Assembly: GCF_002441885.1 (NCBI RefSeq)
Contig: NZ_JXJT01000003.1
Span: forward strand, 1-64,000
From: Pseudolactococcus chungangensis CAU 28 = DSM 22330
GTDB lineage: Bacteria; Bacillota; Bacilli; Lactobacillales; Streptococcaceae
DNA: 64,000 nt
Direction: 5' to 3'
Part shown: positions 1 through 8,919 of the stretch, one piece after another
Numbering within the stretch: the first letter of the stretch is position 1
Layout: every line of letters begins with the position of its first letter
Made by a program: the position numbers and the translations under genes
Notes under the pieces: generated by a model
What the model was told of the DNA's origin: nothing
Database searches by the model: none
Seen by the model: only the letters and a program-made list of their open reading frames with translations

Positions 1-120
1 CCGTCTTAACTTTTCTACAAGTGATATTATACCATAATATCCGCAAGCAATTAATTTTGATTTAAGCTTACCATACTATAATAAAGTCATTCCTAAAATA
101 TTTTTTCATAAAAACTCCCA

Positions 121-150
121 AATAAAAAGGCTATCACTAGCCTTTTTATT
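121..150. terminator. Bidirectional terminator downstream of galM
   Basis: A 13-bp perfect stem with a 4-nt loop has an A-run on one side and a T-run on the other, so it can terminate transcription in both directions. It lies just past the galM stop. Bases 1-120 hold no gene I can support. Confidence 0.85.
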
Positions 151-198
151 TGCTTTCTTCAGTTGCTGCGTTTTATACTGATGATTGTTTTGACCATT

Positions 199-1203
199 TT
201 AGCTGACTCCAAATCTATAGTGAATTGTCTTTGACACTTTCTCATCTGGTAGAAGTGCGATGCTGCCCCATTCTGGATGATGCGGTAAATCCGGCAACTC
301 CTGAAATTCAATCGCTAACCCCAGTTCTTTTGCCATCGGATGATCATTCACTTGAGTATCCCGATCCCACGCACTGACGCTATAAATGATCACACTCCTA
401 GCCTCGCTCGTCACGTCTAGTCGTCTACCACTTGCTTTATCGTACAGGGTAACATGGTGGTCACCCGCATGGTCATCGAAAACAAAAGCTGTATCTAAGC
501 CACTCGGAAGCGCATTTAGCGCATTTTCTACTGGTTTAGCTGTCGTGAAGTCGTAGGGCGTCTCTGCTACTGGTAAAAATAGTCCTGTCGGAATTAACTC
601 GGCATCTGTGTCCAGAATGTGATCAGCTGAAATTTCAAGGATTTGTTGTCGAATATCTGTTTTCAACTCACCACTAAGGTTAAAGTAGCCATGATTGGTT
701 GGATTAAAGAAGGTAGCAACTGGCGACTCTCCTGTGAAGGTAATGCTGAGCTGATTGTCGATTAGGTGATAAATAACCTGGGCAGCAATCGGACCAGGGA
801 AACCAGATTTGTGATCGATATAACTGAAAGTAACAGTGATCTCGTCATCGCTTTCTTGCCAATCTAAATCCCACTCTTGGAATGACCAGCCTTGAGAGCC
901 ACTATGAAGCGAATTTGTATTGTCGTTAACTTCTAAGCTTAGGTCACCAATTTGTGCTTGTTTAATCCGGCCCGCGACTGGTCCTACAGTGGCCCCAAAA
1001 TACTGTAAATCAGTGGCTAATGCGGATATTGGTGTCACATTTAGAACGACATTTTCAGCAATACCCTGCCTATCTTTAGCCAAGACACGATACAAATGTG
1101 CCCCATAGGCGACTAATTCAACTGTCAGACTGGCATTCTCCAATCTGACCAACTGGGTTGTTTTTCCCTCACCCATGCTAACTTTTTCGACTCTTACACT
1201 CAT
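199..1203 (-). CDS. galM: Aldose 1-epimerase (galactose mutarotase)
   Basis: The product interconverts the alpha and beta anomers of galactose and glucose in the cytoplasm and feeds the Leloir pathway. The 334-residue length is normal for GalM. The family motif NPTNHGYFNL is near residue 166, with the active-site His in NHGY. A second His lies in the LHSG motif near residue 99, and the C-terminal AIEFQ supplies the catalytic Glu. The ATG at 1203 is preceded by a GAAAGGG ribosome binding site. No other gal gene is nearby, so it seems to be transcribed alone and ends at the hairpin at 121-150. Its upstream flank is cut short by the IS3 remnant, which may have removed a former neighbour. Confidence 0.93.
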   Translation of the reverse strand: MSVRVEKVSMGEGKTTQLVRLENASLTVELVAYGAHLYRVLAKDRQGIAENVVLNVTPISALATDLQYFGATVGPVAGRIKQAQIGDLSLEVNDNTNSLHSGSQGWSFQEWDLDWQESDDEITVTFSYIDHKSGFPGPIAAQVIYHLIDNQLSITFTGESPVATFFNPTNHGYFNLSGELKTDIRQQILEISADHILDTDAELIPTGLFLPVAETPYDFTTAKPVENALNALPSGLDTAFVFDDHAGDHHVTLYDKASGRRLDVTSEARSVIIYSVSAWDRDTQVNDHPMAKELGLAIEFQELPDLPHHPEWGSIALLPDEKVSKTIHYRFGVS

Positions 1204-1265
1204 ATTTTTTCCCTTTCTGCGATTTCACTTCATGAAATCTTGAAACTTGCCATCCGCAAAAGTTA

Positions 1266-1733
1266 GTGACAGACGTTTCTTATGTGTATCATAAACAGGG
1301 TAGACTGTACTTAAGTATTATCAAAGACCTGTATGATAACTCTATTTTAGCTTACAATCTATCAAAATTCAATGATAATCAGTTAGTCTTTGAGAATTTA
1401 GACCTTGTTTTCAGAAAAGATTGGGACAAATCAAAATCTTGTCTTTTGCATTCAGATCAAGGATTTCAGTATACGAACAAGCAGTATCACAAAAAACTTG
1501 AAACTTTTAATGTGACCGTTTCTCATTCTCGTAAGGGAAACTGTTATGACAACGCTTGTTGTGAAAACTTTTTTTCTCATCTTAAAAGTGAATCTTTGGA
1601 ATTATTTGTACCTGAAAATGAGACGGAATTGATGCAGCAGATTGACGATTTCATTACATGGTATAACTTTGATAGACCACAACTCAAACTAAAAGGCATG
1701 ACTCCTATTGAATATAGGCAGACATACCTTTGA
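1266..1733 (+). pseudogene. IS3-family transposase (OrfB) remnant, 5' truncated
   Basis: This is the C-terminal half of an IS3-family DDE transposase. The first catalytic Asp is in the TDVSY motif right at the break. The second is in HSDQGFQY, the catalytic Glu is in the NACCENFFSHLK region, and the family ending YNFDRPQLKLKGMTPIEYR is present. Intact OrfB proteins are about 270-290 residues. Here only about 155 remain, with no helix-turn-helix or N-terminal half and no OrfA. The sequence joins galM upstream DNA immediately before TDVS, so the left end of the element is gone. The right end probably lies in the T-rich DNA at 1734-1800. It cannot transpose on its own. Confidence 0.88.
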
Positions 1734-1823
1734 GTGGAAATGTGTTTTTTTTGAACTGTCTGTTTTGTTTGGGGCTTGACACCCTGTCTGATTTGGAGTG
1801 TTTTTTATTTTTTTTTCGCATGA

Positions 1824-3062
1824 TTACCTCTTACTAATCAAATATTTTCTAGCATTTTTATTACCAATACGCTGTATCTTTCCACGTTTACTTCTGATCG
1901 TAAATATTTGATCATTCAATCTAGCAACAAAACCATAAACCTTAGGAAATTCAGTCTTATCCTTTGGATAAGCGACATATTTCCCACCAGGAATAGCTTT
2001 AAAACTGATACACCCGAACTGATCACTAATCGCTGAAATCGGCATACCATCTTTTTTAACAATTTCATGTCCTCTTTCCTCGATTAAAATGAAAGAAATG
2101 TTGACTAATGGTTTTTGATCAACCAATGCATAAAATACAAAATTATAGTTATGTTTCATGCATTGGTAACTCACATATTTGCGCCAAATCCAATAAGCAA
2201 ATAGGAAGCAGAGAATTGGTATAATACTTGCAAAAATGAACATTCTATACAGATGATAATCTTTTGTCAACTTAATCTGCTGTGTCATTTTTTTTGTTTC
2301 AAATCCGACTCGGACACCTGTTACTAATAAACGGTGTGTGTTAATCATATAGGGCGTGCAGGTCAATAACGTTACAAGGTCGCTCGAGTCTTCTATTTTC
2401 AGACTGTCTAATTCCGTTGGTAAAATGGTTTTAAAACGTTCAACACGATAGGCCAATTTTTTTCCTGAGACTTCAATATAAAAAAGATCTCCTTTTTTAA
2501 GTTTTTCTAAGTCAGTAAACAACTTTTTTTCAGGTAATCCAGTGTGGCCTGTTATAACAGAATGAGTGCCTTTTCCACCAATCGGAAACGACGTACCTTG
2601 AAGTACCGTAGCCCCTTTTTCTAGTAAATCATTGTTTGTTTCATCAAAAATAGGAAGACTAACATGGATTGAAGGAATAAAAATAGCGCCAATCATATGT
2701 TTTTGAAAATAGGATTTATCTGGTGATTTAGTATTTTTCACCGCTGCTTCAAATGGATCGGCAACCAATCCCAAGCCTGGAATATTGGTCATTTTATTAT
2801 TCTTTACTAACGCTTTATTGCTAATTTCCATCTCACTTAGACGTCTTTTTTCCTGTGCTTTATACTGTGTCTGCATTTCTTTTTGATAATTATTAATTGA
2901 GAGTTGGTCATAGAAATTATTAACTGAGTCAGCAATAAAGGGATATGAAAAAACGATTGCACCTAGTACGAATAAAAAGGCCATTAAACTTTTTAAAAGC
3001 AGATTCACTTTTTCATCTTTTAACCTATCTTGATGTGAATTTAGTTTCTTAACACGCATCAT
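1824..3062 (-). CDS. Pilus-type class C sortase with an extra C-terminal domain
   Basis: This membrane transpeptidase links pilin subunits through their LPxTG signals. Residues 24-44 form an N-terminal membrane segment. The lid motif DPF, typical of class C sortases, is at about 102-104. Catalytic residues are His173 (ITGHTG), Cys235 (TLLTCTP) and Arg244 (NTHRLLVTG). A second membrane segment spans 275-293. Class C enzymes usually stop soon after it, but here about 115 more residues follow. They include a hydrophobic, glycine-turn pattern (FKAIPGGKYVAYP) reminiscent of a Cna-B or carboxypeptidase-regulatory-like fold. This tail is unusual, and its predicted side is cytoplasmic. The gene is last in the pilus operon, 105 nt after the backbone pilin. 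Confidence 0.9.
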   Translation of the reverse strand: MMRVKKLNSHQDRLKDEKVNLLLKSLMAFLFVLGAIVFSYPFIADSVNNFYDQLSINNYQKEMQTQYKAQEKRRLSEMEISNKALVKNNKMTNIPGLGLVADPFEAAVKNTKSPDKSYFQKHMIGAIFIPSIHVSLPIFDETNNDLLEKGATVLQGTSFPIGGKGTHSVITGHTGLPEKKLFTDLEKLKKGDLFYIEVSGKKLAYRVERFKTILPTELDSLKIEDSSDLVTLLTCTPYMINTHRLLVTGVRVGFETKKMTQQIKLTKDYHLYRMFIFASIIPILCFLFAYWIWRKYVSYQCMKHNYNFVFYALVDQKPLVNISFILIEERGHEIVKKDGMPISAISDQFGCISFKAIPGGKYVAYPKDKTEFPKVYGFVARLNDQIFTIRSKRGKIQRIGNKNARKYLISKR

Positions 3063-3087
3063 ACCTCCTTTTTAAACCACAGGATAA

Positions 3088-3123
3088 ATAACAAGGCTAG
3101 GAATAATATCCCAGCCTTGTTAT
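3088..3123 (-). promoter_or_regulatory. Intergenic hairpin between backbone pilin and sortase
   Basis: An 11-bp perfect stem (arms 3088-3098 and 3113-3123) lies between the pilin stop and the sortase start. No T-run follows on the minus strand, so it is more likely an mRNA stabiliser or partial attenuator than a full terminator. That would fit a need for much pilin and little sortase. Confidence 0.6.
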
Positions 3124-3167
3124 GAGTAATTTTTGAAATCACAAAGAACTAATCACATCTGAAATAA

Positions 3168-4667
3168 CTAAACTTCTGCTTGTCCCCTAAATTTTTTAAA
3201 CCAGATATAAGCACCAATCATCATGCTTGCACCAAGAATTAAGAATGCATAAATCCCTGATCCACCTGTTGAAGGTAGTAAACCTTTTGGTGTATTAGCG
3301 ACATCTAATTCTGATGTTGCGTATTTACCATGTTCAACTGTAAATTTAATTGTGCCATCTTTCAAAATAACATAGTCGCTAGAAGGTGTTTTTGTTTCAT
3401 TCAGAACATAGTTACCATTTGTTAAACCAATGACTTTAATTGAACCATTATCATCTGAAACAATCTTAGTTGCTAGAGTTTTTGAATCTACCCATTTAGA
3501 GAAGACATACTCATTTTTTGAGTTCGTTGTGAATTCAGCAAATTTTGTTTGGTCTTCATTTGTAACAACAAATTCAGCACCTTTTAAAGTTTTACCAGTT
3601 TGAGCATCCTTCTTAACAAATTGATAGCCACCAGTACCTACAGGTTTTGGTGGTTCAATTTCTTGTTCAGCTGAGTTATTGATTTCAACACTTGCTTTAT
3701 TGCTTTGTAGTTGATCTGGATTAACCTCAGCAGTTAATTTCATATCATAAGTTAATTGCAATTTTTTACCAGCTAAAGCTTTAACATTTTCACTTGTTAG
3801 GTTTAAATCAACCGTGAACCCACCATTTGCATATGAAACAGTGTAGTCAGTACCTGAAGTTAACGCACCAACTGTTATCGTGTTAGTGACTAGGGCTAAA
3901 CCATCAGAAGGCTTATCGTGAATTTTAAAACTTTGAACGGCATTTGGATCACCGATATTTGCTGGAATGTTGACGGTTAATTTATAATTTAAAATATCGC
4001 CAGTTGTAACGTTAGCAAAATCTTGACCGTTAATCGTCACATTTGAAAAATTACCAGCATTGCTAAATTCTTTAGTATCTTTAGCTGTTTCATTTTTAGG
4101 ATATAATTGGATGTTGGTATTAATCACATCTGTTGGTTTTTGAGTTGCATCTAATTTATAAATTGGCATTGCCAAAACAATTGGCACTGCGCGTTTAGTG
4201 ACTGTGATGTCATTTGGCGTCTTTGTTTCAACAAATAAATAAACATTATATTGATTAGCTTCATTTTTAATTGTTAAATTGCTAAATGTTGCTTGACCAT
4301 CACCAGCTGTTACTTTTGCATCAACTTTATTTGCATAAGTTGGAGCAACTGATTCTGCATCACTTTGAATTGCTGCAATTGCCGTTTTTTGGTCGCTGTT
4401 TTTAATTAATTCATAGTACTTTTCTGTTACATCATAAACAGTAAACTCAGAACCATTTAGCGCTCTACCACCAAAATCCATTATTTCACCGGTATTTTGA
4501 ATATCTTTAGGTGTTTGACCTTCATCCCAAATTCGCTTGTTAATTGTTACATCAACAACTTTTGGATCAATGTCGTCAGCTGCAAAGACAGTTCTAACTG
4601 GTCCAATGAAAACAACTAACAATGTTAAAATTGAAATCACAACCTGAAATAAATTCTTCTTTTTCAT
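3168..4667 (-). CDS. Major (backbone) pilin with LPSTGG sorting signal
   Basis: This is a 499-residue surface pilin. It has an N-terminal signal peptide (residues 1-29, cleavage after VFAA). A first domain starts with VTINKRIWDEG. The pilin motif YPKN near residue 190 provides the lysine used for sortase polymerisation. A C-terminal Cna-B-like domain has lysines near KKDAQTGK and the E-box YVLNETKTP, expected to form internal isopeptide bonds. It ends with LPSTGG, a membrane segment and a basic tail. A good AGGAG ribosome binding site precedes the ATG at 4667. The reading frame upstream overlaps this start by 74 nt, which looks like a frame anomaly rather than true overlap. The pilin-plus-class-C-sortase context makes this the shaft subunit. 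Confidence 0.92.
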   Translation of the reverse strand: MKKKNLFQVVISILTLLVVFIGPVRTVFAADDIDPKVVDVTINKRIWDEGQTPKDIQNTGEIMDFGGRALNGSEFTVYDVTEKYYELIKNSDQKTAIAAIQSDAESVAPTYANKVDAKVTAGDGQATFSNLTIKNEANQYNVYLFVETKTPNDITVTKRAVPIVLAMPIYKLDATQKPTDVINTNIQLYPKNETAKDTKEFSNAGNFSNVTINGQDFANVTTGDILNYKLTVNIPANIGDPNAVQSFKIHDKPSDGLALVTNTITVGALTSGTDYTVSYANGGFTVDLNLTSENVKALAGKKLQLTYDMKLTAEVNPDQLQSNKASVEINNSAEQEIEPPKPVGTGGYQFVKKDAQTGKTLKGAEFVVTNEDQTKFAEFTTNSKNEYVFSKWVDSKTLATKIVSDDNGSIKVIGLTNGNYVLNETKTPSSDYVILKDGTIKFTVEHGKYATSELDVANTPKGLLPSTGGSGIYAFLILGASMMIGAYIWFKKFRGQAEV

Positions 4668-7600
4668 CTTTTTCTCCTATATTTTTTTGCCAAAGTAACA
4701 AGGTAGTTAAAATAACAACTAAACCAAACACGCCCATGATTGTTTTTGCCTCTCCCGTTTGTGGTAAGTCAGACTTAATCGCTTGGGAAGGGGGACTAGG
4801 GGGGGTCACTGGCTTGATCGATGTATTTTTAGGATACAAATTGACTATATTAAGATAAGTGCCTTTTTTTGTTGGATTTTCAATTGGTAAAATAACCAAC
4901 ATCGGTGTCGCGGTCATCTCAACTTGATCTTTAATAGCTGGGCTTAATTTTGTTTCAATCAACAAATAAGCGCTACTTTCAGAACTTGGATTAACAGTTA
5001 ACTCTGCAACACCATCTTCTCCGTTAACATTTTTTGTGACAACTTCTTGAATCAATGCATTGTAAGGTGCTATTTCAGATAAAAGTGTTGTTTTATCTGT
5101 ATTTGTCACCTTTTTTAACAAATCTTCTTGTGACATCTTTCCGAGATTATCTGTGACATATTGTGTCGCATCATACACGCTAAATGTCACATCATTTAAA
5201 CCATAAGTAGAATCTTCATCCATTAAATCTTTCTCGCCCGCATCATTATCATCAACCACTAAACCATTGTTTTGAACAGATTTCAGTTGTTCACTATCTT
5301 TAAAGACTCGCTTATGCAAAATAAACGTAACTGGGCTTGTATCTGCTACTGCATTTACTGGTCTCAATAAACTAGCACCCGTTGAGAAAATAATTAAAAC
5401 AGCTGATAGATGTAGCAACACACGATTAGATTTTTCTAGATTTCTTTTTTTACTTGCTTTTCTATTTCGATACCAGTAGTAACCACCAAGAATAGCCATA
5501 AATAGAATGAAAATAGAACTCATTATCCAATACCCCGTTCTACCTGAACCACCAGTAGAGGGTAATAGACCTTTTATCTGATTATCAACAGTTAACTTAA
5601 TTGTATGATTTTCTACCTTGACGGATTTATCATCAACTTTGACACTACCATCCTGCAAAACTTCTATTTGTATTGAATGTTTTAAAATAACATAACCATC
5701 TGGTGCTTTAACTTCTGTTAACGTGTATTTTCCAGCTTTCAAATTATTAAAAGTAAAGGTTGATCCTTCTGAGTCAGCAACATCTGATATTTCCATTCCA
5801 CTTTCGTCGACCAATTTAAAGATTGCGCCAGATATTTTTTTACCTAACCCATCTTCCTTCGTGACATCCAATCGTAATGGTATAAACTGTTTTATATTTT
5901 TAAAAGTGGTATCATCTACTTGCGTACCATCATAACCATCTACTTTAATTTCATTTGAAATTTTGTAATTAAAGTTGTCCCCTTGTGTATTGTATTTTGG
6001 TAACCATAAATTATCAACACCGTTTTGTACGGAAGCCAGTTGATTAGTTGTTTTAGTCCAGATATCTTGATCTTGACTGCCTTCGACTTTGACAAAACCA
6101 GTTTTCCAAGCATTGGCAATAGTTGTCTGACTTCTCGTTACCTCATAAGTTACACTTGTTGGTCTATGTGACTTATCATTATCATACTCTTCCCAAATTT
6201 TCTTAAAATCTAGCTGTATACCTTCGCCTTTTGCAGAAGGCACCCCAAAATTAACTTTATTATCCGGATTTTTATCATTAGGCATTAATGTCGTTTCACC
6301 ATTCATTTGATACCACTTATTAGGTACAAAATCACTTGTTTCGGTGTTTAGCCTCACTTGATAATGCAACTGAATTTCTTGATCTTTGCCAAGATTTAAT
6401 CCCGATACATTCAATTGATTATTAGTAATTGTCGCAGTCGGTAGGGTAGTAACCGATGTTGAACCGACACTTCTTACTTCAGCCTCCGTGCTATTATAAA
6501 TAAACTGCGAACCAATAGGATCTATGATACTACCGTTATTTATTGAATTAAACTCACTCACAACATTTTTAGCCTGTGATTCAAGATAATTTTGCACATC
6601 TTGTGCTGTATTCGCATCTTGATATAGGCCAGGTGATGCCAGTAACCCCATTCGGGCACGAATTTCTTGTATTGTAAGGTAGGTATTCGTACTAATATTG
6701 GTATAACCTGAGTCTTTACCAAGTTGAATCCCTAAGGCATGGAGTTCAATACCACTATCCTTAATCATTTTCGCTTCTCCAAGCGTTGCAGGCCATGTAT
6801 CACGTATGATATTACCTCCAACGTTGTATGAAGTTTGCAACTGAGATGTAAAACCTGGTTGATCTAAGTTATTGGAAAATGAAGTACCATACAAAGTACC
6901 TCCTACATTAGTTGCTGAAGTAACAACATAGCTAAAAGTTGGCACGCCATCCGTAAGAAGGATCATCATTTTTCGGTTGCCACTTGTATCAGATTGAAGC
7001 ATTTTACTACCTTGACGAATGCCGAGTTGCGTGAATGTCCCACCAGAAAATGTGGGTGATAACATTTTATTAATATCATCAATATGTCCATCTTTACCAA
7101 TACTTTGCATGGGCACTTCGATATAACCATTTGCACCAGTCACATATTGTCCTGGACTTGAATAACCTACTAAACCAACATTTACATAATTTTCAATACC
7201 TGCTTCTTTAATAGAATTCAAAAATTGACTAACACCAGTTCTTATCGCACCAGCTCGATCACTATAATTATTACTCTCTGATGGCTCCATTGAACCAGAC
7301 ATATCCACCACTAACACAATATCAATTGGTTTAATATCTTTTTGATTATTACCTCGAACATTTAAATAGACATCATATAATCCAGGTGTATTAGTTTCCT
7401 TAGCATATTTACGAATTGCGAACTCTGCATCGCTACCCTCACCACCATATTCAATATAAGAATTTTTAACGTCATCTGGATCACCGCTCCATCCAGTATT
7501 ACCATCCCAATTTACCGAACCATCTATTTTTCCTTGATGATTAATGACCGTTTGATTACCAGTTGGCATCCAACTGTTAGTTGGATAAGTACCATCAGAA

Positions 7601-8319
7601 TTAGTCGTATATTGTGGCATAATATTTGTATAGTTAGTTACAGCAAAAGGTGCTACTTGTTCACTAACATTTGATTGACTAGCTAATAAGGCTGGGGAAT
7701 CATTACTTTCAGCTATTACTGTAGATTTAGAATCCGACACAGTTGGATTCTCTGTAGATGAGTTTATCACTGAACTAGATTCAGTTGAATAATCATTGTT
7801 GTTTTCTGATATAATAGGGGTTTGACTATCTTCTGACACTGTCAACTCATAAAGCTTTCCGATATCTTCTGGCAAAATATCTTCCTCGATGGTTTTATCA
7901 TCAAATTGCGCATCAGCTTGAATTTTAATTTTGACATTTGAAATCGAACGCTCTGTTGTGAATTGAATAGAACCAGTATCACTAGCGCTAAAAGGACTAA
8001 CTAATTCTTTAGTTTCAGTTAATGTCCATCCTTTTTCTGGATTAACTAAAATTGGGTTATCTTGATTATCAAAAATTTTAAACTTCAATCGTCTTTCTTC
8101 ATTATCTTTAGTCGCTTGATAACGATAATGAATTTCCCAAACATTGTTTTCTTGAGATGCAGTGACATTTGAAGTCACGCCTAAATCTTCCTGGTTGATT
8201 AATTTTGTTTCTTTAGTTTCAAATGAATCAGCCAAGACTGTGTATCCTTGCCAAATATTTGGTATTAAATTTATAATTAATACAAAAATACTTAGCCATA
8301 CAGACCATCTCTTCTTCAT
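4594..8319 (-). CDS. Pilus tip adhesin (VWA) fused in frame to a small LPxTG pilin
   Basis: One 1241-codon reading frame carries two complete pilus proteins. Part 1 (residues 1 to about 955) has a signal peptide, a Ser/Thr/Asn-rich linker (about 165-225), a von Willebrand A domain with a MIDAS DMSGSM near residue 338, a Cna-B-like region with E-box YTLTEVKAP, and LPSTGG near 917 followed by a membrane segment and basic tail. Part 2 (about 960-1241) begins with a second signal-peptide-like stretch, then an N-terminal domain resembling the backbone pilin (FILHKRVFKD), the pilin motif LYPKN, and LPQTG near 1185. These would normally be separate tip and anchor subunits. The last 25 codons run into the backbone pilin gene in another frame. 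An A7 tract at 4682-4688 explains this: one more A would end the protein as WQKKYRRKR plus stop. The ATG at 8319 has a GGAG site. Whether a single fusion protein is made is uncertain. Confidence 0.85.
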   Translation of the reverse strand: MKKRWSVWLSIFVLIINLIPNIWQGYTVLADSFETKETKLINQEDLGVTSNVTASQENNVWEIHYRYQATKDNEERRLKFKIFDNQDNPILVNPEKGWTLTETKELVSPFSASDTGSIQFTTERSISNVKIKIQADAQFDDKTIEEDILPEDIGKLYELTVSEDSQTPIISENNNDYSTESSSVINSSTENPTVSDSKSTVIAESNDSPALLASQSNVSEQVAPFAVTNYTNIMPQYTTNSDGTYPTNSWMPTGNQTVINHQGKIDGSVNWDGNTGWSGDPDDVKNSYIEYGGEGSDAEFAIRKYAKETNTPGLYDVYLNVRGNNQKDIKPIDIVLVVDMSGSMEPSESNNYSDRAGAIRTGVSQFLNSIKEAGIENYVNVGLVGYSSPGQYVTGANGYIEVPMQSIGKDGHIDDINKMLSPTFSGGTFTQLGIRQGSKMLQSDTSGNRKMMILLTDGVPTFSYVVTSATNVGGTLYGTSFSNNLDQPGFTSQLQTSYNVGGNIIRDTWPATLGEAKMIKDSGIELHALGIQLGKDSGYTNISTNTYLTIQEIRARMGLLASPGLYQDANTAQDVQNYLESQAKNVVSEFNSINNGSIIDPIGSQFIYNSTEAEVRSVGSTSVTTLPTATITNNQLNVSGLNLGKDQEIQLHYQVRLNTETSDFVPNKWYQMNGETTLMPNDKNPDNKVNFGVPSAKGEGIQLDFKKIWEEYDNDKSHRPTSVTYEVTRSQTTIANAWKTGFVKVEGSQDQDIWTKTTNQLASVQNGVDNLWLPKYNTQGDNFNYKISNEIKVDGYDGTQVDDTTFKNIKQFIPLRLDVTKEDGLGKKISGAIFKLVDESGMEISDVADSEGSTFTFNNLKAGKYTLTEVKAPDGYVILKHSIQIEVLQDGSVKVDDKSVKVENHTIKLTVDNQIKGLLPSTGGSGRTGYWIMSSIFILFMAILGGYYWYRNRKASKKRNLEKSNRVLLHLSAVLIIFSTGASLLRPVNAVADTSPVTFILHKRVFKDSEQLKSVQNNGLVVDDNDAGEKDLMDEDSTYGLNDVTFSVYDATQYVTDNLGKMSQEDLLKKVTNTDKTTLLSEIAPYNALIQEVVTKNVNGEDGVAELTVNPSSESSAYLLIETKLSPAIKDQVEMTATPMLVILPIENPTKKGTYLNIVNLYPKNTSIKPVTPPSPPSQAIKSDLPQTGEAKTIMGVFGLVVILTTLLLWQKNIGEKDEKEEFISGCDFNFNIVSCFHWTS
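4682..4688 (-). other. A7 homopolymer frame-control point at the end of the small pilin
   Basis: The minus strand reads TGGCAAAAAAATATAGG. With seven A the frame continues 25 codons into the next gene. With eight A it would read a canonical basic sorting-signal tail and stop at a TGA that overlaps the next ATG (ATGA). This is either slipped-strand variation, polymerase slippage, or a homopolymer sequencing error. Confidence 0.7.
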
Positions 8320-8388
8320 ATCTCAACTCCTTTCTTTAATACTTAGTCACACAGATCATCTCTTCTTTATATCTCACCTCCTTTTTTT
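8287..8388 (-). repeat. 51-bp tandem duplication of the adhesin translation start
   Basis: Two adjacent 51-bp copies (8287-8337 and 8338-8388) match except for a few substitutions. Each contains the ribosome binding site, the start-codon position and the first codons of the adhesin. The inner copy is the working start. The outer copy has a strong AAGGAGGTGAG ribosome site, but its start is ATA and its frame has TGA stops, so it is a decayed duplicate start sitting in the mRNA leader. Confidence 0.9.
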
Positions 8389-8563
8389 AAATACAAAATT
8401 ATTAATTAAAATAGGTAGTAACACGATAGAATTGATCGTAAAACAACATTAAACATTCAATTTGACGCCAAAATCTCTTTTGATAGATATACTATCTAAT
8501 CCTCTGAATGATTTACCTCAGTTCTGTATGACAAGCAATAACACCATAAATGCCCGACTTAAT
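8389..8563 (-). other. Leader region of the pilus operon without a recognisable promoter
   Basis: I scanned the minus strand upstream of the adhesin for paired -35/-10 elements. The best pair found is TTGCTT with TAAATC, about half matching consensus. There is no gene. The lack of a good promoter here contrasts with most operons in the window and is relevant to the proposed invertible promoter. Confidence 0.5.
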
Positions 8564-8606
8564 CTTGTATTTTTCTTAGAATAATCAATTCTAAGAAAAG
8601 TACAAG
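8564..8606. repeat. Inverted repeat IR-L (hairpin) at the pilus side of the recombinase segment
   Basis: This is a 19-bp-arm palindrome (8564-8582 and 8588-8606, one mismatch) around a 5-nt asymmetric core AATCA. Bases 8568-8599 are identical over 32 of 32 positions, in reverse complement, to 10794-10825. It resembles a tyrosine-recombinase crossover site: two inverted binding arms around a short asymmetric spacer. Confidence 0.85.
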
Positions 8607-8640
8607 GATAGACATCACAAAAAAACATTAAAAAAATATC

Positions 8641-8657
8641 TGACGGCTGATTGACGA
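8641..8657. repeat. Candidate recombinase arm-type site, left
   Basis: TGACGGCT followed two bases later by TTGACG closely matches the element at 10067-10085 beside the recombinase start. Direct repeats of this kind near crossover sites are typical arm-binding sites of Tn916/lambda-type integrases. The role is inferred. Confidence 0.45.
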
Positions 8658-8829
8658 CTTTTAACAACACTGCAATAGGTTCTTAAAAATTATTCTATTC
8701 TATGAGTATGATCTTCTAAACAATACAAATGAAAAATAACAAAAAATACTTAACTATTTTCTAAGTAAGTAACTTTTACAAGAATGAATAAATACAATTT
8801 ATTTTATTAAATAATCTTTTTAGGTAAAT

Positions 8830-8864
8830 AAAAAAAGCGAATCACTCAACAGTTACTCGCTTTT
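8830..8864 (-). terminator. Terminator of the recombinase gene
   Basis: Stem AAAAGCGA/TCGCTTTT, with the right arm running into a T-rich stretch on the minus strand, lies 55 nt after the recombinase stop. Confidence 0.75.
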
Positions 8865-8919
8865 AAGAAAATCAGTGTCTCGCATATGTTTTCGCAAAGA
8901 TATATTATAGGTACTATTT

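Noticed and set aside
8162-8452. A plus-strand gene with two copies of a short peptide motif
   Set aside because: The repeat is simply the antisense of the 51-bp duplicated translation start of the adhesin.
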